Shown here: positions 9,597-19,359 of the stretch, in pieces
Position numbering within the stretch: position 1 is the stretch's first letter
Layout: each line of letters opens with the position of its first letter
NCBI GenBank assembly: GCA_015680635.1
Contig: JAABOA010000182.1
Span: 1 to 19,359 of the forward strand
Source: Lunasporangiospora selenospora
Taxonomy: Eukaryota; Mortierellomycota; Mortierellomycetes; Mortierellales; Mortierellaceae
DNA: 19,359 nucleotides
Direction of reading: 5' to 3'
The notes under the pieces: generated by a model
What the model was told of the DNA's origin: nothing
Databases searched by the model: none
The model's input: only the letters and a program-made list of their open reading frames with translations
Translations under genes and position numbers: made by a program

Positions 9597-10681
9597 AGGA
9601 AAAATCCCGCGGCGGATCAGACCACCACTTTTTGGATATCATCTAACAGTAACATATTCACAGAAGATGGTGATTACGGTACGATGAGCATTAGTTTAAA
9701 ATATGTGATAGGCGAATCAGTCGCATCTTCAAGGACGATAAAGAGTCAGTAGTCTTGCGGTTTCTCATAGTTTCAACAACTTAACTTTCAAAATGTGATG
9801 CATTTGCAACTTTATTCTTTCTTATGACAGCTTAAGACTCGATGGGCTCAAGTAGAATGCTGATTTACTCAACAAGACTGGGCCACTATAGTTTTGTGGA
9901 TATCGCTGAATGGGCGAAACAGTCGACACTGACGTCTGAATTGGATGACCACTGATGGACCGGCTTCCCTGGGTCACACGCAAATCTCTACTGAAGAAGG
10001 GCCCTATTCTTGACTCGCAGACTTTGCAATTTGAGTACAATCTATCATGCGATTGCTCTTTGAAACATTCATCTTGTTGGGCATGAATATTAATGGTATG
10101 CCTAAAAATGTCCAGTACTTATAGTATCCGAGTGGAACCGTTGGGATGGTATCTTAGCAGACTTATGAGGTGTGGGGGGCACATAATCACTAGTGAACAG
10201 TGACGATGATTAATGTGCGAATAGGCGGGCAGCATAAGTGATTGAGTAAGTTGATGGAGGAGTGCCTCCAATCAGCCACACCCTAACGTGCTTCGCCCAG
10301 TTAACCTGTCTTTCATCAATCACACAGCACCGAGTACCAAGAAATGACCACTCCTTGCTTGTTTGCCTCTTCCTTCCCCTTTCAATTGGAAAATGTCTAT
10401 TGCAGTTTGTCTATTTGAACCTAATAAGCCATGATCATGACTGGCGCAGGTCGATAGCTCTCCACGCAGACGCAGAAAAAGGCACATCGACTCCAAGCTC
10501 TCTTCTGCCTCAAGGCGCAGTCCCATCAAATCGACCACTCGTATTTTTAGGAAGGAGCTGCAGGGAGCATTTGCTCTTTTTGTAACGGACCACACTCCAC
10601 TCCATTAGATTCATTCCGTCACCTTTAACAACATTGACATCCAACCAAACTGTCCGGAGTGAACATCAACGCATTAAACAC
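9597..10681. promoter_or_regulatory. Intergenic: CDC43 3' flank and UBE2O promoter region
   Basis: This gap of about 1.1 kb contains no coding frame I can recognise on either strand and no tRNA-like structure. A canonical CCAAT (followed by CA) lies at 10268-10272, roughly 410 nt upstream of the next ATG. The 100 nt before the ATG are rich in A and C, as in a 5' leader. No AATAAA is seen close to the CDC43 stop. Confidence 0.5.
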
Positions 10682-13600
10682 ATGGCGAAGAATCTTTTTA
10701 CCGCCAAGGTAATGTTAAAGAAGTGTGATCGAATTCATCATTGGGCATTCCATGGCCACTTCCCACTATCCATCAAGTGAAATCTTGCCTCATCTGAATT
10801 GCCTAATGCAAGTAAACTCATCCCAACGTGCTGTTTTCATTCTTTTCTATGAATCCTCCAACAGGTTTTTCTCGAGGACATCGTTTACAGGAAAGACAAG
10901 CCGGAGATTTATGGCCTTGTCGTCAAGACTTGGCACGATTTTGAGTCTGGAGACAGCGACTCCGAAGACGAGGACTCGTCAGGGCCTGTACGACTCCTTT
11001 CCCCTTTGATTTCGGCATTCGAACGGTCCTTAAAATACTTTGTATCATTCTAATTGGGGTATCTTTTTTTTCGTGCGACAGCTCAAACTCCAGTATGTCC
11101 TAATCCATTGGGTTGACGGATCGGCTCCAGAAACAATCCATGAGGACGAACTTGTCGTTATCGACAGATCCTTTGGTCATGGCGATGTTGTCAAGCTTTC
11201 ACCAAACGATGTCATGTCAGGAACTGTGATCGATGTCAAAGTCGACCTAGACCTTGAAAGGGTGTGTCCGCCCAATACTCAGTACTCTGGTATCGATGCA
11301 CAACACGTTGACTTTGTCCAGCAGTTCGTGGTCAACAATCATGTCATTTATGATGGCTGGCTTGGAGTCATCGAAAATGTAAGGCAAGAGTAGCGGATGA
11401 TAGATGGGTTGGTTGTGGGACTCTCTACAACAGATATTGCAAACCTTGAAAGGTATTGGATGAAAAATTCAACAGCTTGCTCATTGCGGAACAAATTCCT
11501 AATACTGCCCTCTGTCAATCAAAATGATTAGGTGTCTGATGAAGTGACCGTGATTCTGAACGATAATTGTGTGTGTGTTGTGAAGGAGTCGCATCTTCTT
11601 GATCTGCGTGATAAAATCCACGACCAGTCCTGCTTCTTTCCAGACTCTCTTTCCCCCGGATACGTAAGTTACTATCCTCCACTACATATGATGTTTACAC
11701 ACTTAGCGGGAAGCTAGAAGAAAAGAGATGTAACGCATAACAATATTTGCCGATGTAGGCTGTCTACGCTCCTTCTCGAGTGTTCAAGAGTGCAAAGTAT
11801 CTTGCTGGAAGTTACAAACCGAGTCACCGACAAGGTTATGTGCTCCGCGTTGAGGTCACCTCTATCACCGTCAATTGGCTGTCATTCAACCCTCTTGCTT
11901 TAGACCAAACACCCGGCGTCACCCCTCCTCCTCGCAAGTTGGACGACTTTGAGAACATTACTGTGTACAAGAGTTCAGAGCAGCACTGCACGTATGAGCT
12001 TCATGATCGCGTGAAAATTGCCAATCCAGAGATTCTCAAAGGTACGCGTGATGTTGTTTTTCGTATTTGTTTATCCCAGTTACTCTTGATTAAAAGGACT
12101 CTAACGTCTTGATTTCCCGCCAATGTAAACCAATGCAACTCTCACCCTTCTAGCATTGGGAGTGCAGGAGTATTGTCCTTATCTGAGAAGTAAGCCTACA
12201 CGTTTGCTTTGCCCAAACACTGCACACAACCATACTTCCAAGTTTGTGTCTGAGGAAATGGTAAGACTATCTCAAGCTCTATAGCCAAGGACATCCGAAT
12301 CAGCATGAGAGATACTTTAACTTGTAAACTCACTAACCACATCTCAAATACTACAGAAAGTTACCAAAACCAGCACACGAGTGACAGTGCAATGGCAGGA
12401 TCTCTCGATCTCGGAGAATGTTTGCTCAACAACTCTTGTGCCATACCTTAATGTGGATGATCAGGATGTGTGGCCAGCAGATTATGTACTTCTCAAGACA
12501 GGAGAAGTGTTAAAAGACCAACCTGGCGGTATCAGTTTTGACAGGAAGAAGTCTGACTTGCTTGGGATCGTCCAGTCAGTCGATGCAAAGGAGCGCACGA
12601 CACAAGTTAAATGGTTTAGCGAGGAGCGTGACCAGGGGTTGGAGCAGGAGCTTGAGGAGCTCTCTCTTTACGAAATCACTTCTCACCCTGATCTCGAGTT
12701 TACAATGGGAGATCTGGTCATTATTAGCAGAGGTCGTGAGCAGTCCCCAACCTCAGACATTGCTCCTCGAGCACCTAGTGTGGATGAAGTCCTCACCCTG
12801 GTCGGACGTGGTAATGAGATTTACAACGAGATTACGCAGAAGGCGAAGACAGAGCCATGGGAATTGCTTCGCCAGCCCGGTGTACTTCTAGAGAGCTATG
12901 GTGTTGAAGGACTAGAGGCACTTGACCGCTACCTTTCCGAGACAAATAAGATGGCCAGGAAGACTATTCATCATCTAGTGGATCGAGGGAACCCACTCAA
13001 GCCCGTGATTCCCGATGAGGTTCTAGCTACACTTCCGCAGCATGATAGAGATCTGGAGACTATCCGTACTCGACTTCATTGGATCGGACAGATCTGGAAG
13101 GTATACCAGGATCGCCCAACAGTGCTGGTCCAATTTATGGATGGAACATCTGAGGAGATTCCCGTTGGAAGGATCATGGTGGTCGAGGATGAAGACGATG
13201 ATTCCGATAGCGACGATGATGGCGGCGAGGTTTATGAGGAGTATGAATTTGAGAAAGATGAAGCTGCGGAGGCCTCCTCGGAGAACAGCTGGGAAACAGA
13301 CTCAGGAGCGGATGAAGATTCAATGAGTGACATCGACAGCGACACTGCAGCGGTCAAGAAACCTGAGAGTGATGACCGTTCCTATGTAAAGCCTACAGAA
13401 GAGCCTCCTATGGCGTCTGCTGGCTCTAATACGGCTAACAAAGTTGTAGAAGAGTTGTTGGAGTCCGACTCAGTCGAGGCAGACCCATTGCCAGATCCAG
13501 AGCCGGTCGTTCTCCACAACGGGCGCGGATTAGCCAAAATGGGAGAGGCTTTATCTGAGGGCCGTGAGAATTGGAAGGGATTTGTCGTAGTGGAGGAAAC

Positions 13601-15006
13601 TCCAGCAGACCACTATTTCCGAAACCATGACCATTCTGAGACCAGTGACAAGGCATGGGTGAAGCGAGTTGCTAAGGAGCACTCAATTCTTTCTACCTCA
13701 CTGCCAGAAGGCATTCGTGTGAGAGCGTTCGAGGACAGAATGGATCTACTAAGAGTTTTGATCCAAGGCCCTGACCACACTCCATACAAAAATGCGCTTT
13801 TCTTATTCGACTTCAAGCTGCCAAGTCAGTACCCTGCACAGGTCCGTGTTTAATCCTAATGTAACTGGCATGTGAAGTGGTAGTTATGAGTGTGGAACTA
13901 ATATTAACCATTTATCGATTCGCCCTCTCTTTTTTAACATTGCCAACTAGCCACCAGCTGCATTCTTCCATTCTTGGACCGGAGGAGTCGGACGGATTAA
14001 TCCTAATCTCTATGAAGGTAACAGTCGAAATCATAGAGGTCTCTTTCTTATGTAGTACATCATCATCCCCCTGACATTGCTTTTCATTGATATTTTCATA
14101 CATAGATGGCAATGTTTGTCTAAGTCTCTTGAACACATGGCACGGAAAGGATCAAACAGAAACCTGGACACCAAGCTCCAGTATCTTACAGGTACCTATC
14201 GTTCATTTCGTACGCTTTTTGCTCTATGAGTGATGACCTTTTTCACTGACAAGAAAGCCATCTCTCTGGGACTTTGTAGTTGCTGATCTCACTACAGGGC
14301 CTAGTTCTCGTTCGTGAGCCATACTATAATGAAGCTGGGTATTATTTCAATTCCACCGCCTCTTGAAGTAATGAACTAACTGGCTTAGGAACATTGTAGC
14401 TCATCGCAATATTTGTGTTCATTCAATAACTTAGGTTTGAGAAGTTTGTTGGGACTGAGGAAGCCGCTAGAAATTCTGAGCTATACAATGAGAAGGTGTA
14501 TCTACTCTCTTTGAAGGTGAGCCAATACTCTACCACAGCCATACTTTCAGCCACTTTACTGGCCGCGATAAACCGAAGCTACCATTCATGTAACGCGCCT
14601 GCACCTTGACTGATAATCGAGTTCTACACTGCCCATTTAGACGGTTCAAACGATCCTCAACCATCCTCCAACGCCATTTGAAAGCGAAGTTCGCCACTTT
14701 TACTTTGAGCAAGAGAAGTTGGAGCAGATAGTAATTGAGGGCCTTGAGCTAATCGCTAGATCTGAGGCTACTGAGGATAACGTGGCTTCTGCCAAGGGTC
14801 CTAAGGCAAGCACCGATAGAGCGGTCGATAACGACGCGGAGAGTGACACCCAGGAAGCAGAGGGCACAGCCTCGACTGTGGCGGGTTCTGAAAGTGAGCC
14901 TTCAGCGGTGGCAGAGGATGACTATGTGATCCAGAGGATCAGCAAGGGGGCACTCAAGGTTCTCAAAAAGCACATCGACACGCTTAGTTTCTCACTTGAA
15001 GAGTAG
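10682..15006 (+). CDS. UBE2O: UBE2O-type (E3-independent) E2 ubiquitin-conjugating enzyme
   Basis: Twelve exons join in phase to 1037 aa: 10682-10708, 10865-10987, 11082-11378, 11532-11663, 11759-12041, 12154-12260, 12357-13841, 13951-14017, 14106-14191, 14280-14338, 14435-14516, 14641-15006. UBE2O enzymes combine E2 and E3 functions and ubiquitinate orphan ribosomal proteins and other basic clients. The N-terminal half holds repeated small beta domains ([45 protein letters not shown]), followed by a strongly acidic linker (about 596-650). The UBC domain starts near [12 protein letters not shown] and carries the catalytic Cys845 in [20 protein letters not shown], with [20 protein letters not shown] behind it. 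Human UBE2O is about 1290 aa, so this version is shorter. The first exon encodes only nine residues; its ATG has A at -3. A GTAAGC inside exon 6 (12190) could act as an alternative donor. Confidence 0.92.
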
Positions 15007-15306
15007 CCCTCAGAAACGTCTTAGAAGTCGAAGTAAAGCCACACCATTTTTTATTGAGTTGGGTATTCTGCGGTGAGAGTTCCTTTTTTTTTCATTGTCG
15101 CCCCCTCCTCCCCTTAGTTCGCTCCGTTGACTCCAACGGCATTCAATTACCTGCATCTGCTTGGCAGCGAGCTCTGGCCATCCATCCGACGGATCTGTCC
15201 TCGTCGAGGCATCTCTTGCTCTGCTCCCTTCCTTTGCCTCGGACACACTGTCGCAGCAGCCGGGCCACATTAAGGGCTGACTCACATTACCTCTCTCCTG
15301 CAACAG
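15007..15306 (+). promoter_or_regulatory. Short spacer between UBE2O stop and USP10-like coding sequence
   Basis: Only 300 nt separate the UBE2O stop from the first recognisable deubiquitinase codons. The spacer holds a T9 run, a pyrimidine tract ending in CCTTAG at 15112-15117 and another ending in CAG at 15304-15306, both good acceptors. It contains no ATG. It must serve as UBE2O terminator and, at least partly, as the promoter or 5' UTR of the next gene. Confidence 0.5.
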
Positions 15307-18110
15307 TTTGTGTACGCTCACTTTAATTGCAGACCTGACCCTGGAAACACTACATTTGCTACCGTTGCGCAAGGAACCTATTGGATCAAGATCTCTCGAT
15401 TCCCCAACTTTTCTATGCAAAGCCTGGCCAAGGTATGCACGTAACATTGAGCATCTCTCCTTAATGCTGGGGAGATGGTAACTCAGCTTTTCGCTACATC
15501 TCTTTAAAGAGATTGGCATCTTTCCGGGCTAACATTACGGCCTTTTCTTTGCATCGGACTCTACCAGTCTTACGACCCCAAGCAAGGGCCGGCTTTTGGA
15601 CAACTGTCAAGGGAGGACATCAGCAAGGTCGTCAAGAAGGATGATGTCGAAGTGGTATGTGGAATGTGCCATCCAATCATACATGATCTACACTCGGTGC
15701 CCTGTGCGCTATTGTTGTCCGAACTAAGAACACATTTGCTAACAAGATTGCTGTGCTTTACCATACTCATCTAAGGTGATCTGGTCGTTTGGCAATCCCT
15801 CAAAGCGTAAGTACCTCAAAACTGTCGTCATTTCATTGTTAACATTCCTGGTAGTACTGAATCCAAATTGCATTGCTCGAGTGTATCTAATGGAGTCCCA
15901 ACTGTTTAATGATTAATCAGGCCGAACTCAGAGGAAGAAACGGCGGGACGGCGCAGCCAAGGCATCCCTCCAATCTCAGTCATCAGCATCATCAGCACCA
16001 TTAACCCTGACGACAGAAGAAAGTACCCTTGCAACACCCCAACCTTCCACTCAGGAGTCACACCTTGATCAGGACACCAAATTGTCCCAAGAAGGCACTG
16101 GAGCCGAAGTTTACGCAGAAACAGGAGCTGGAGACGAACCCACCATCTCCTCTGACTCCTCCGAACCCGCTCAAGCACCGGTCCCTCCAGTAAAGCTAAA
16201 GGGCTGGGCTGAACTTCTTCGTCCAAAGGGCGCTCCTTCTGCACCGAATTCCCAATCCACTCCAAGCCCGAATACCAAATCAGCAGAGCAGAGTAAAACT
16301 GGGAGCCGGAATGGCATCAAGCTCGATGGTATTGCGGACATTCTTCACAACTACAAGCCAACATTCACTTCTGCGCTTATCCAGCCTCGTGGTCTTGTCA
16401 ACAATGGCAACATGTGCTTCATGAACGCGGTATGTCAACGTTTAAAATTTACCCTGTCTTGGTACCTTTCCTTGTCATGCAAGGACTCTACTGACTCTCT
16501 ATTTGTTTAATGGTAATGTCGCAATAGATTCTTCAACCTCTCATCCACTGCCCTCCACTCTACAACCTGCTGTCGCAAATCAGTAACCATGTAGTCCACA
16601 GCTTCAAGAGTACTACACCACTTGTTGATTCTCTGTAAGTGATTCACCACCCATGATCGCAGTATGGCTTGCTATGTACTAAAATAATCTTGATGTTAAC
16701 TATTGCCTTTCTCAATTGTCCTTCAAAGCGTCATGTTCTTGAATGAGTTTCAAGTTGCCAGAGTGAACCAGCCAGATTATGGATCGTCACTTGTCCCTGA
16801 GTATGTTTATGATGCTCTTCGTGGCCTGAAGCGCTTTGATTCCATGAGAGGTCGCCAGGAAGACTGTCAGGAGTTTCTTGGGTATTTGTTGGATGGGCTG
16901 CACGAAGAGTTCCTTAAGGCGATGAAGGAAAAGCCTAATGGGACAGATGCCCATGACCCAGTGGACTATGAAGATAGTGAGAGCGGTGTTAGTGAAGACG
17001 AGTGGATGGAAGTAACTGGACCTAAAAATAAGGCATCGTACACGCGATCGACTCAATTCTCAGAGACACCAATTTCGATGATTTTCTCGGGACAGCTTCG
17101 ATCTATTCTCCGCATCCCTTCACAAAAGGACTCGGTGACTTTGGAGCCATTCCAGTCTCTTCAACTCGATTTGACACCAGACAATGTCCACACAATTGAA
17201 GATGCTCTTCACAACACCACAATTCCAGAAGTTCTTGACGGATTTACGAGCTCAGAGAAGGGTGGTGCCACTGTGGAGGCAACCAAAAAGATTTTTATCG
17301 AGCATGTTCCTCCTGTCCTTGTGGTCCACTTGAAGCGTTTCATTTACAAGGATGGCGGTACGCAAAAGCTCCACAAGCAGGTCGGATACAACACTACCTT
17401 GAATCTCCAGCCTGGTAAGTAGAGATTATAGTTATCAAGAGAGGTAGCTCGAACACAAGGATTTTGGGCCAGTATCTTAATGGATTTATGTTGATCGGTT
17501 TCCTTTTCTAGAACTTGTTTCGCCATCACGCCGTCCATCGGGCCCGATTCCTTACAAACTCTTTGGAGTTGTTTATCACCATGGCCGAACAGCAGCTGGA
17601 GGCCACTATACCTGCGACGTTCTTCGACAAAACCTGGAGTGGTTGCACATTGACGACACCAATATCACCGTCATCAGTGAGGCCGATGTGACCGTGGATA
17701 CTCGTGAGCAGGCTGAATCTTTCTCTTCTCCCAAACCACAGGCTGCTACTGTCACTGCCACTGCCACTGTAGCAGGGACATCGATGGCTGCGTCTCTGAA
17801 CGGAACAGTAGCAAATGGAGTTATGTCAGAATCTGCTGCGTTTGCAGCGGCTCTTTCAGCATCGTCAATACCAGCTAGTAAATCGAGTGACGGAGTGGCC
17901 TATGTGCTGTTCTATGTTCGAGCAGACCAAAAGGGACCAGCTGCAGCATTTTCCACCCCATCATCACCGTCACCTAGCATTGCTACAACAACAACCTCTA
18001 CGGGCGCGAACTCTACCAAATCAGGGATGGTCAATGGTCACAATCAATACAAAGCAGCTCAGTCAAGTCACCAGTCAACGGCAGGATGGAGCCCGGCTAC
18101 TAGGAAGTAA
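15307..18110 (+). CDS. UBP3: USP10/Ubp3-type ubiquitin carboxyl-terminal hydrolase (start codon unresolved)
   Basis: Recognised exons: 15307-15432, 15568-15654, 15776-15806, 15921-16429, 16528-16634, 16729-17414, 17512-18110. They are in phase and give 714 aa from 15307, or 678 aa from the first ATG at 15415. The cysteine protease removes ubiquitin; USP10/Ubp3 act on 40S ribosomal proteins and in ribophagy. Numbered from 15415, the Cys box GLVNNGNMCFMNAILQPL gives C211, the His box GGHYTCDV gives H511 and DDTN gives D528. KGWAELLRPKG and LHNYKPTFTSALIQPRG precede the domain, as is typical for the family. Between DDTN and the final strand (AYVLFYVR) lies a Ser/Ala/Thr-rich insertion of about 70 residues, and another low-complexity tail follows. 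The in-frame sequence upstream of the first ATG (YAHFNCRPDP, GTYWIKISRFPNFS) looks like protein, so I placed the left limit at the CAG acceptor. The true start may be a non-AUG codon or an unseen exon. Confidence 0.85.
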
Positions 18111-18331
18111 CGGGACACCTTTCATTGATCGGGATACAAGGAACGCTTTGTAATTTTTAAACTTCCAGCAGCTGGAACTGTTGCCTTTCCCATCTCTCTT
18201 TCTTTCTCTTTTTCTCTTTCCTTTTCTCTCTTCCTTTTTTCTCCTCTCTGCTCTTTTTACGCATACTCAAACTCCCATTATTGGACTTGCCCTTTTATTT
18301 TTTTGATATCGACGCATGTCTGCAAGTAGAT
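18111..18331. other. 3' flank of the USP10-like gene with a polypyrimidine stretch
   Basis: A run of C and T covers 18185-18259, about 75 nt downstream of the stop, mostly TTTC, CTCT and T-rich units. No AATAAA is visible nearby. Nothing coding is seen. Confidence 0.5.
18185..18259 (+). repeat. Polypyrimidine (CT/TTTC)n tract
   Basis: The stretch is nearly pure pyrimidine on the plus strand, interrupted by single A or G. It could aid termination of the upstream gene or belong to the promoter of the ribosomal protein gene; the sequence alone does not decide. Confidence 0.7.
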
Positions 18332-18366
18332 CACGTGGCTTTTCAACCGAATTAAATATATAAAAA
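18332..18366 (+). promoter_or_regulatory. Candidate core promoter: CACGTG E-box plus TATA box upstream of RPS0
   Basis: A palindromic CACGTG at 18332-18337 is followed 20 bp later by TATATAAAAA at 18357-18366. In some fungi Cbf1-type bHLH factors bind CACGTG at ribosomal protein genes. Transcription would start near 18390-18400, giving a leader of about 500 nt unless an intron is removed from it. The motifs are seen; their use is inferred. Confidence 0.4.
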
Positions 18367-18421
18367 GTGAAGGCCGTGCAACCTTTGTTCGGTCCTTTCG
18401 CAAATACGGATTTTTTTAGCT

Positions 18422-18870
18422 GTATGTTACGCCTCAGTGCAAAGGAACCCAGCATGGAACACTGCAATACAGAGCTGTAGCGCTCAATATCGTCGGGAGC
18501 CGTTATCAGTGTAGCGGGAGTGCTTTCTTTAATAACAGGGTCTTGAATGGAGAAACGGGGTCAGGACGTTGGATGGATGGATGGATAGGCGTATGGATAT
18601 GCGGATAGGCGGGGGCGAGAGAGAGGTCAAAAAAAGGGATTTATTTGGGATACGGGATCTGGACCTGACAGACTCGGGCTGATTTCATGTCCAAAAAAGA
18701 CGACTGACTGATTAAGATGGATGTGGTGGCGGAGATTCAGCAGGACGTTGAACCCTGGATCCCAGAGGTCATCTGGGAGATGATGAGGATCTCGTATAGT
18801 CAAAACACGAGATGAGTTGCGCAGTACCTGTTACAGATGTCTCATCAGCTGTTCGTTCTCTTTTGTCCAG
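18422..18870 (+). other. Candidate 5'-UTR intron of the RPS0 gene
   Basis: GTATGT at 18422-18427, the strongest fungal donor type, and a pyrimidine-rich acceptor TTTTGTCCAG ending at 18870 bracket 449 nt just downstream of the E-box/TATA pair and 24 nt upstream of the ATG. Introns in the 5' UTR of ribosomal protein genes are common in fungi. Inside lie a GGAT repeat and a 32-codon open frame (18717-18815). Confidence 0.35.
18571..18586 (+). repeat. (GGAT)4 short tandem repeat
   Basis: Four exact GGAT units are followed by degenerate copies, with GGATAGGC present twice at 18583-18590 and 18603-18610. The region up to about 18620 is G-rich. Confidence 0.7.
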
Positions 18871-18894
18871 CTATCACCATAACTTTCGATAGCC

Positions 18895-19027
18895 ATGTCT
18901 GGATTGCCCGCTATTCTCAAAGCTACTGAGGATGATATCAAGCTCCTCCTTGCTGCCCAGTCTCACTTGGGCACCAAGAACTGCGATGTGCACATGGAGC
19001 CCTACGTCTACAAGCGCCGCGCTGATG
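18895..19027 (+). CDS. RPS0: 40S ribosomal protein uS2 (RPS0/RPSA), first coding exon, partial gene
   Basis: The ATG at 18895 opens a 44-codon exon with the highly conserved uS2 N-terminus: [20 protein letters not shown], then [20 protein letters not shown]. The exon ends GCTGATG|GTAAGC in phase 1, so the next exon should begin by completing the Gly of ADG and continue with a VHVINVGKTWEKL-type sequence. That sequence is not found before the window ends, so the rest of the gene lies to the right. uS2 (about 250-290 aa in fungi) binds the 40S platform/head side with uS21 and eS1 and is needed for late 20S pre-rRNA processing. The ATG is preceded by CC with a pyrimidine-rich leader, and a 6-bp inverted repeat (18870-18875 with 18888-18893) lies directly before it. 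Confidence 0.93.
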
Positions 19028-19359
19028 GTAAGCAAATATATATAAAATACACAGGGGCTTGCTTACAAAATAGGTGCAACCGTTGAATCTAGCCCTGTCA
19101 AAATATTGACGAGCGATGAGAACGTGAATCAATATTGCGACACGTTTGGAAGATAGCTCGAGACTATTGAGAGGCGAACAGACCAAGCGCGACACGCGAA
19201 TGGGATGTTCGGAGCAAATTAGATTTAACAGGGAGATTAGTGTCTGGCTGTGGGTGTTTATATCCGACACTTCCACAGAGTCAAGAGTGACCTTGAGGTG
19301 CCGCCTTTTGGAAGGGCGAAAGACCTTTCTGCCTTTATGGTTCTCGGTAACCGCAGAGT
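19028..19359 (+). other. Intron 1 of RPS0, open at the right edge
   Basis: At least 332 nt of intron follow the donor GTAAGC, longer than nearly all introns in the window. Ribosomal protein introns often host snoRNAs, but I do not find a proper C box/D box pair here; a GCGATGA (19113-19119) comes close to a C box without a CTGA partner. A GGTAAC near 19347 is not preceded by uS2 sequence. Confidence 0.6.

Noticed and set aside
9822-10040. 72-codon minus-strand frame between CDC43 and UBE2O, considered as a transposon remnant
   Set aside because: No recognisable transposase, reverse transcriptase or RNase H motif and no terminal repeats.
19105-19140. Possible C box (GCGATGA) of a C/D snoRNA in the RPS0 intron
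   Set aside because: One mismatch to the consensus and no D box (CTGA) at a suitable distance, nor a terminal stem.

Overview
The window is eukaryotic nuclear DNA from a fungus. Every convincing gene is interrupted by short GT-AG introns, mostly 88-180 nt, with donors such as GTAAGT and GTATGT and acceptors in YAG. The proteins include fungus-specific families (an Afi1/Arf3-docking protein and an Ecm14-type carboxypeptidase homologue). The high intron density argues against budding yeast and would suit an early-diverging lineage such as Mortierellomycotina; that placement is an impression, not a measurement. I rebuilt all gene models by hand by joining exons across introns and checking phase. 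No mobile element, CRISPR array, rRNA or tRNA is supported.

Layout from left to right. 1-976 holds at most a doubtful exon end. 977-3448 (minus, 5 exons, 547 aa) is an ECM14-like M14 metallocarboxypeptidase homologue. It keeps the zinc ligands, but the general-base glutamate is replaced by glutamine. 4525-7522 (minus, 9 exons, 618 aa) is an Afi1-like protein with the Arf3-docking and polarity-axis (SPA/DENN-like) regions. A 479-bp divergent promoter region separates it from 8002-9596 (plus, 4 exons, 399 aa), the beta subunit of geranylgeranyltransferase I (CDC43). A gap of about 1.1 kb precedes 10682-15006 (plus, 12 exons, 1037 aa), a UBE2O-type E2/E3 ubiquitin enzyme. Next comes a USP10/Ubp3-type deubiquitinase ending at 18110 (plus, 7 recognised exons), whose start codon is unresolved. 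The first exon of the 40S ribosomal protein uS2 (RPS0/RPSA) lies at 18895-19027 and the gene continues past the right edge.

Two neighbourhoods stand out. AFI1 and CDC43 are divergent and both relate to polarity and small GTPases (Arf3 docking; prenylation of Rho/Cdc42-type proteins). UBE2O, USP10/Ubp3 and a 40S ribosomal protein gene are head to tail on one strand; in other organisms both ubiquitin enzymes act on ribosomal proteins. I found no wholly unknown system. The points most worth checking are the ECM14 active-site replacement, the missing ATG of the deubiquitinase, the competing splice acceptor beside a (TTG)15 microsatellite in CDC43, and the likely 5'-UTR intron of the ribosomal protein gene.
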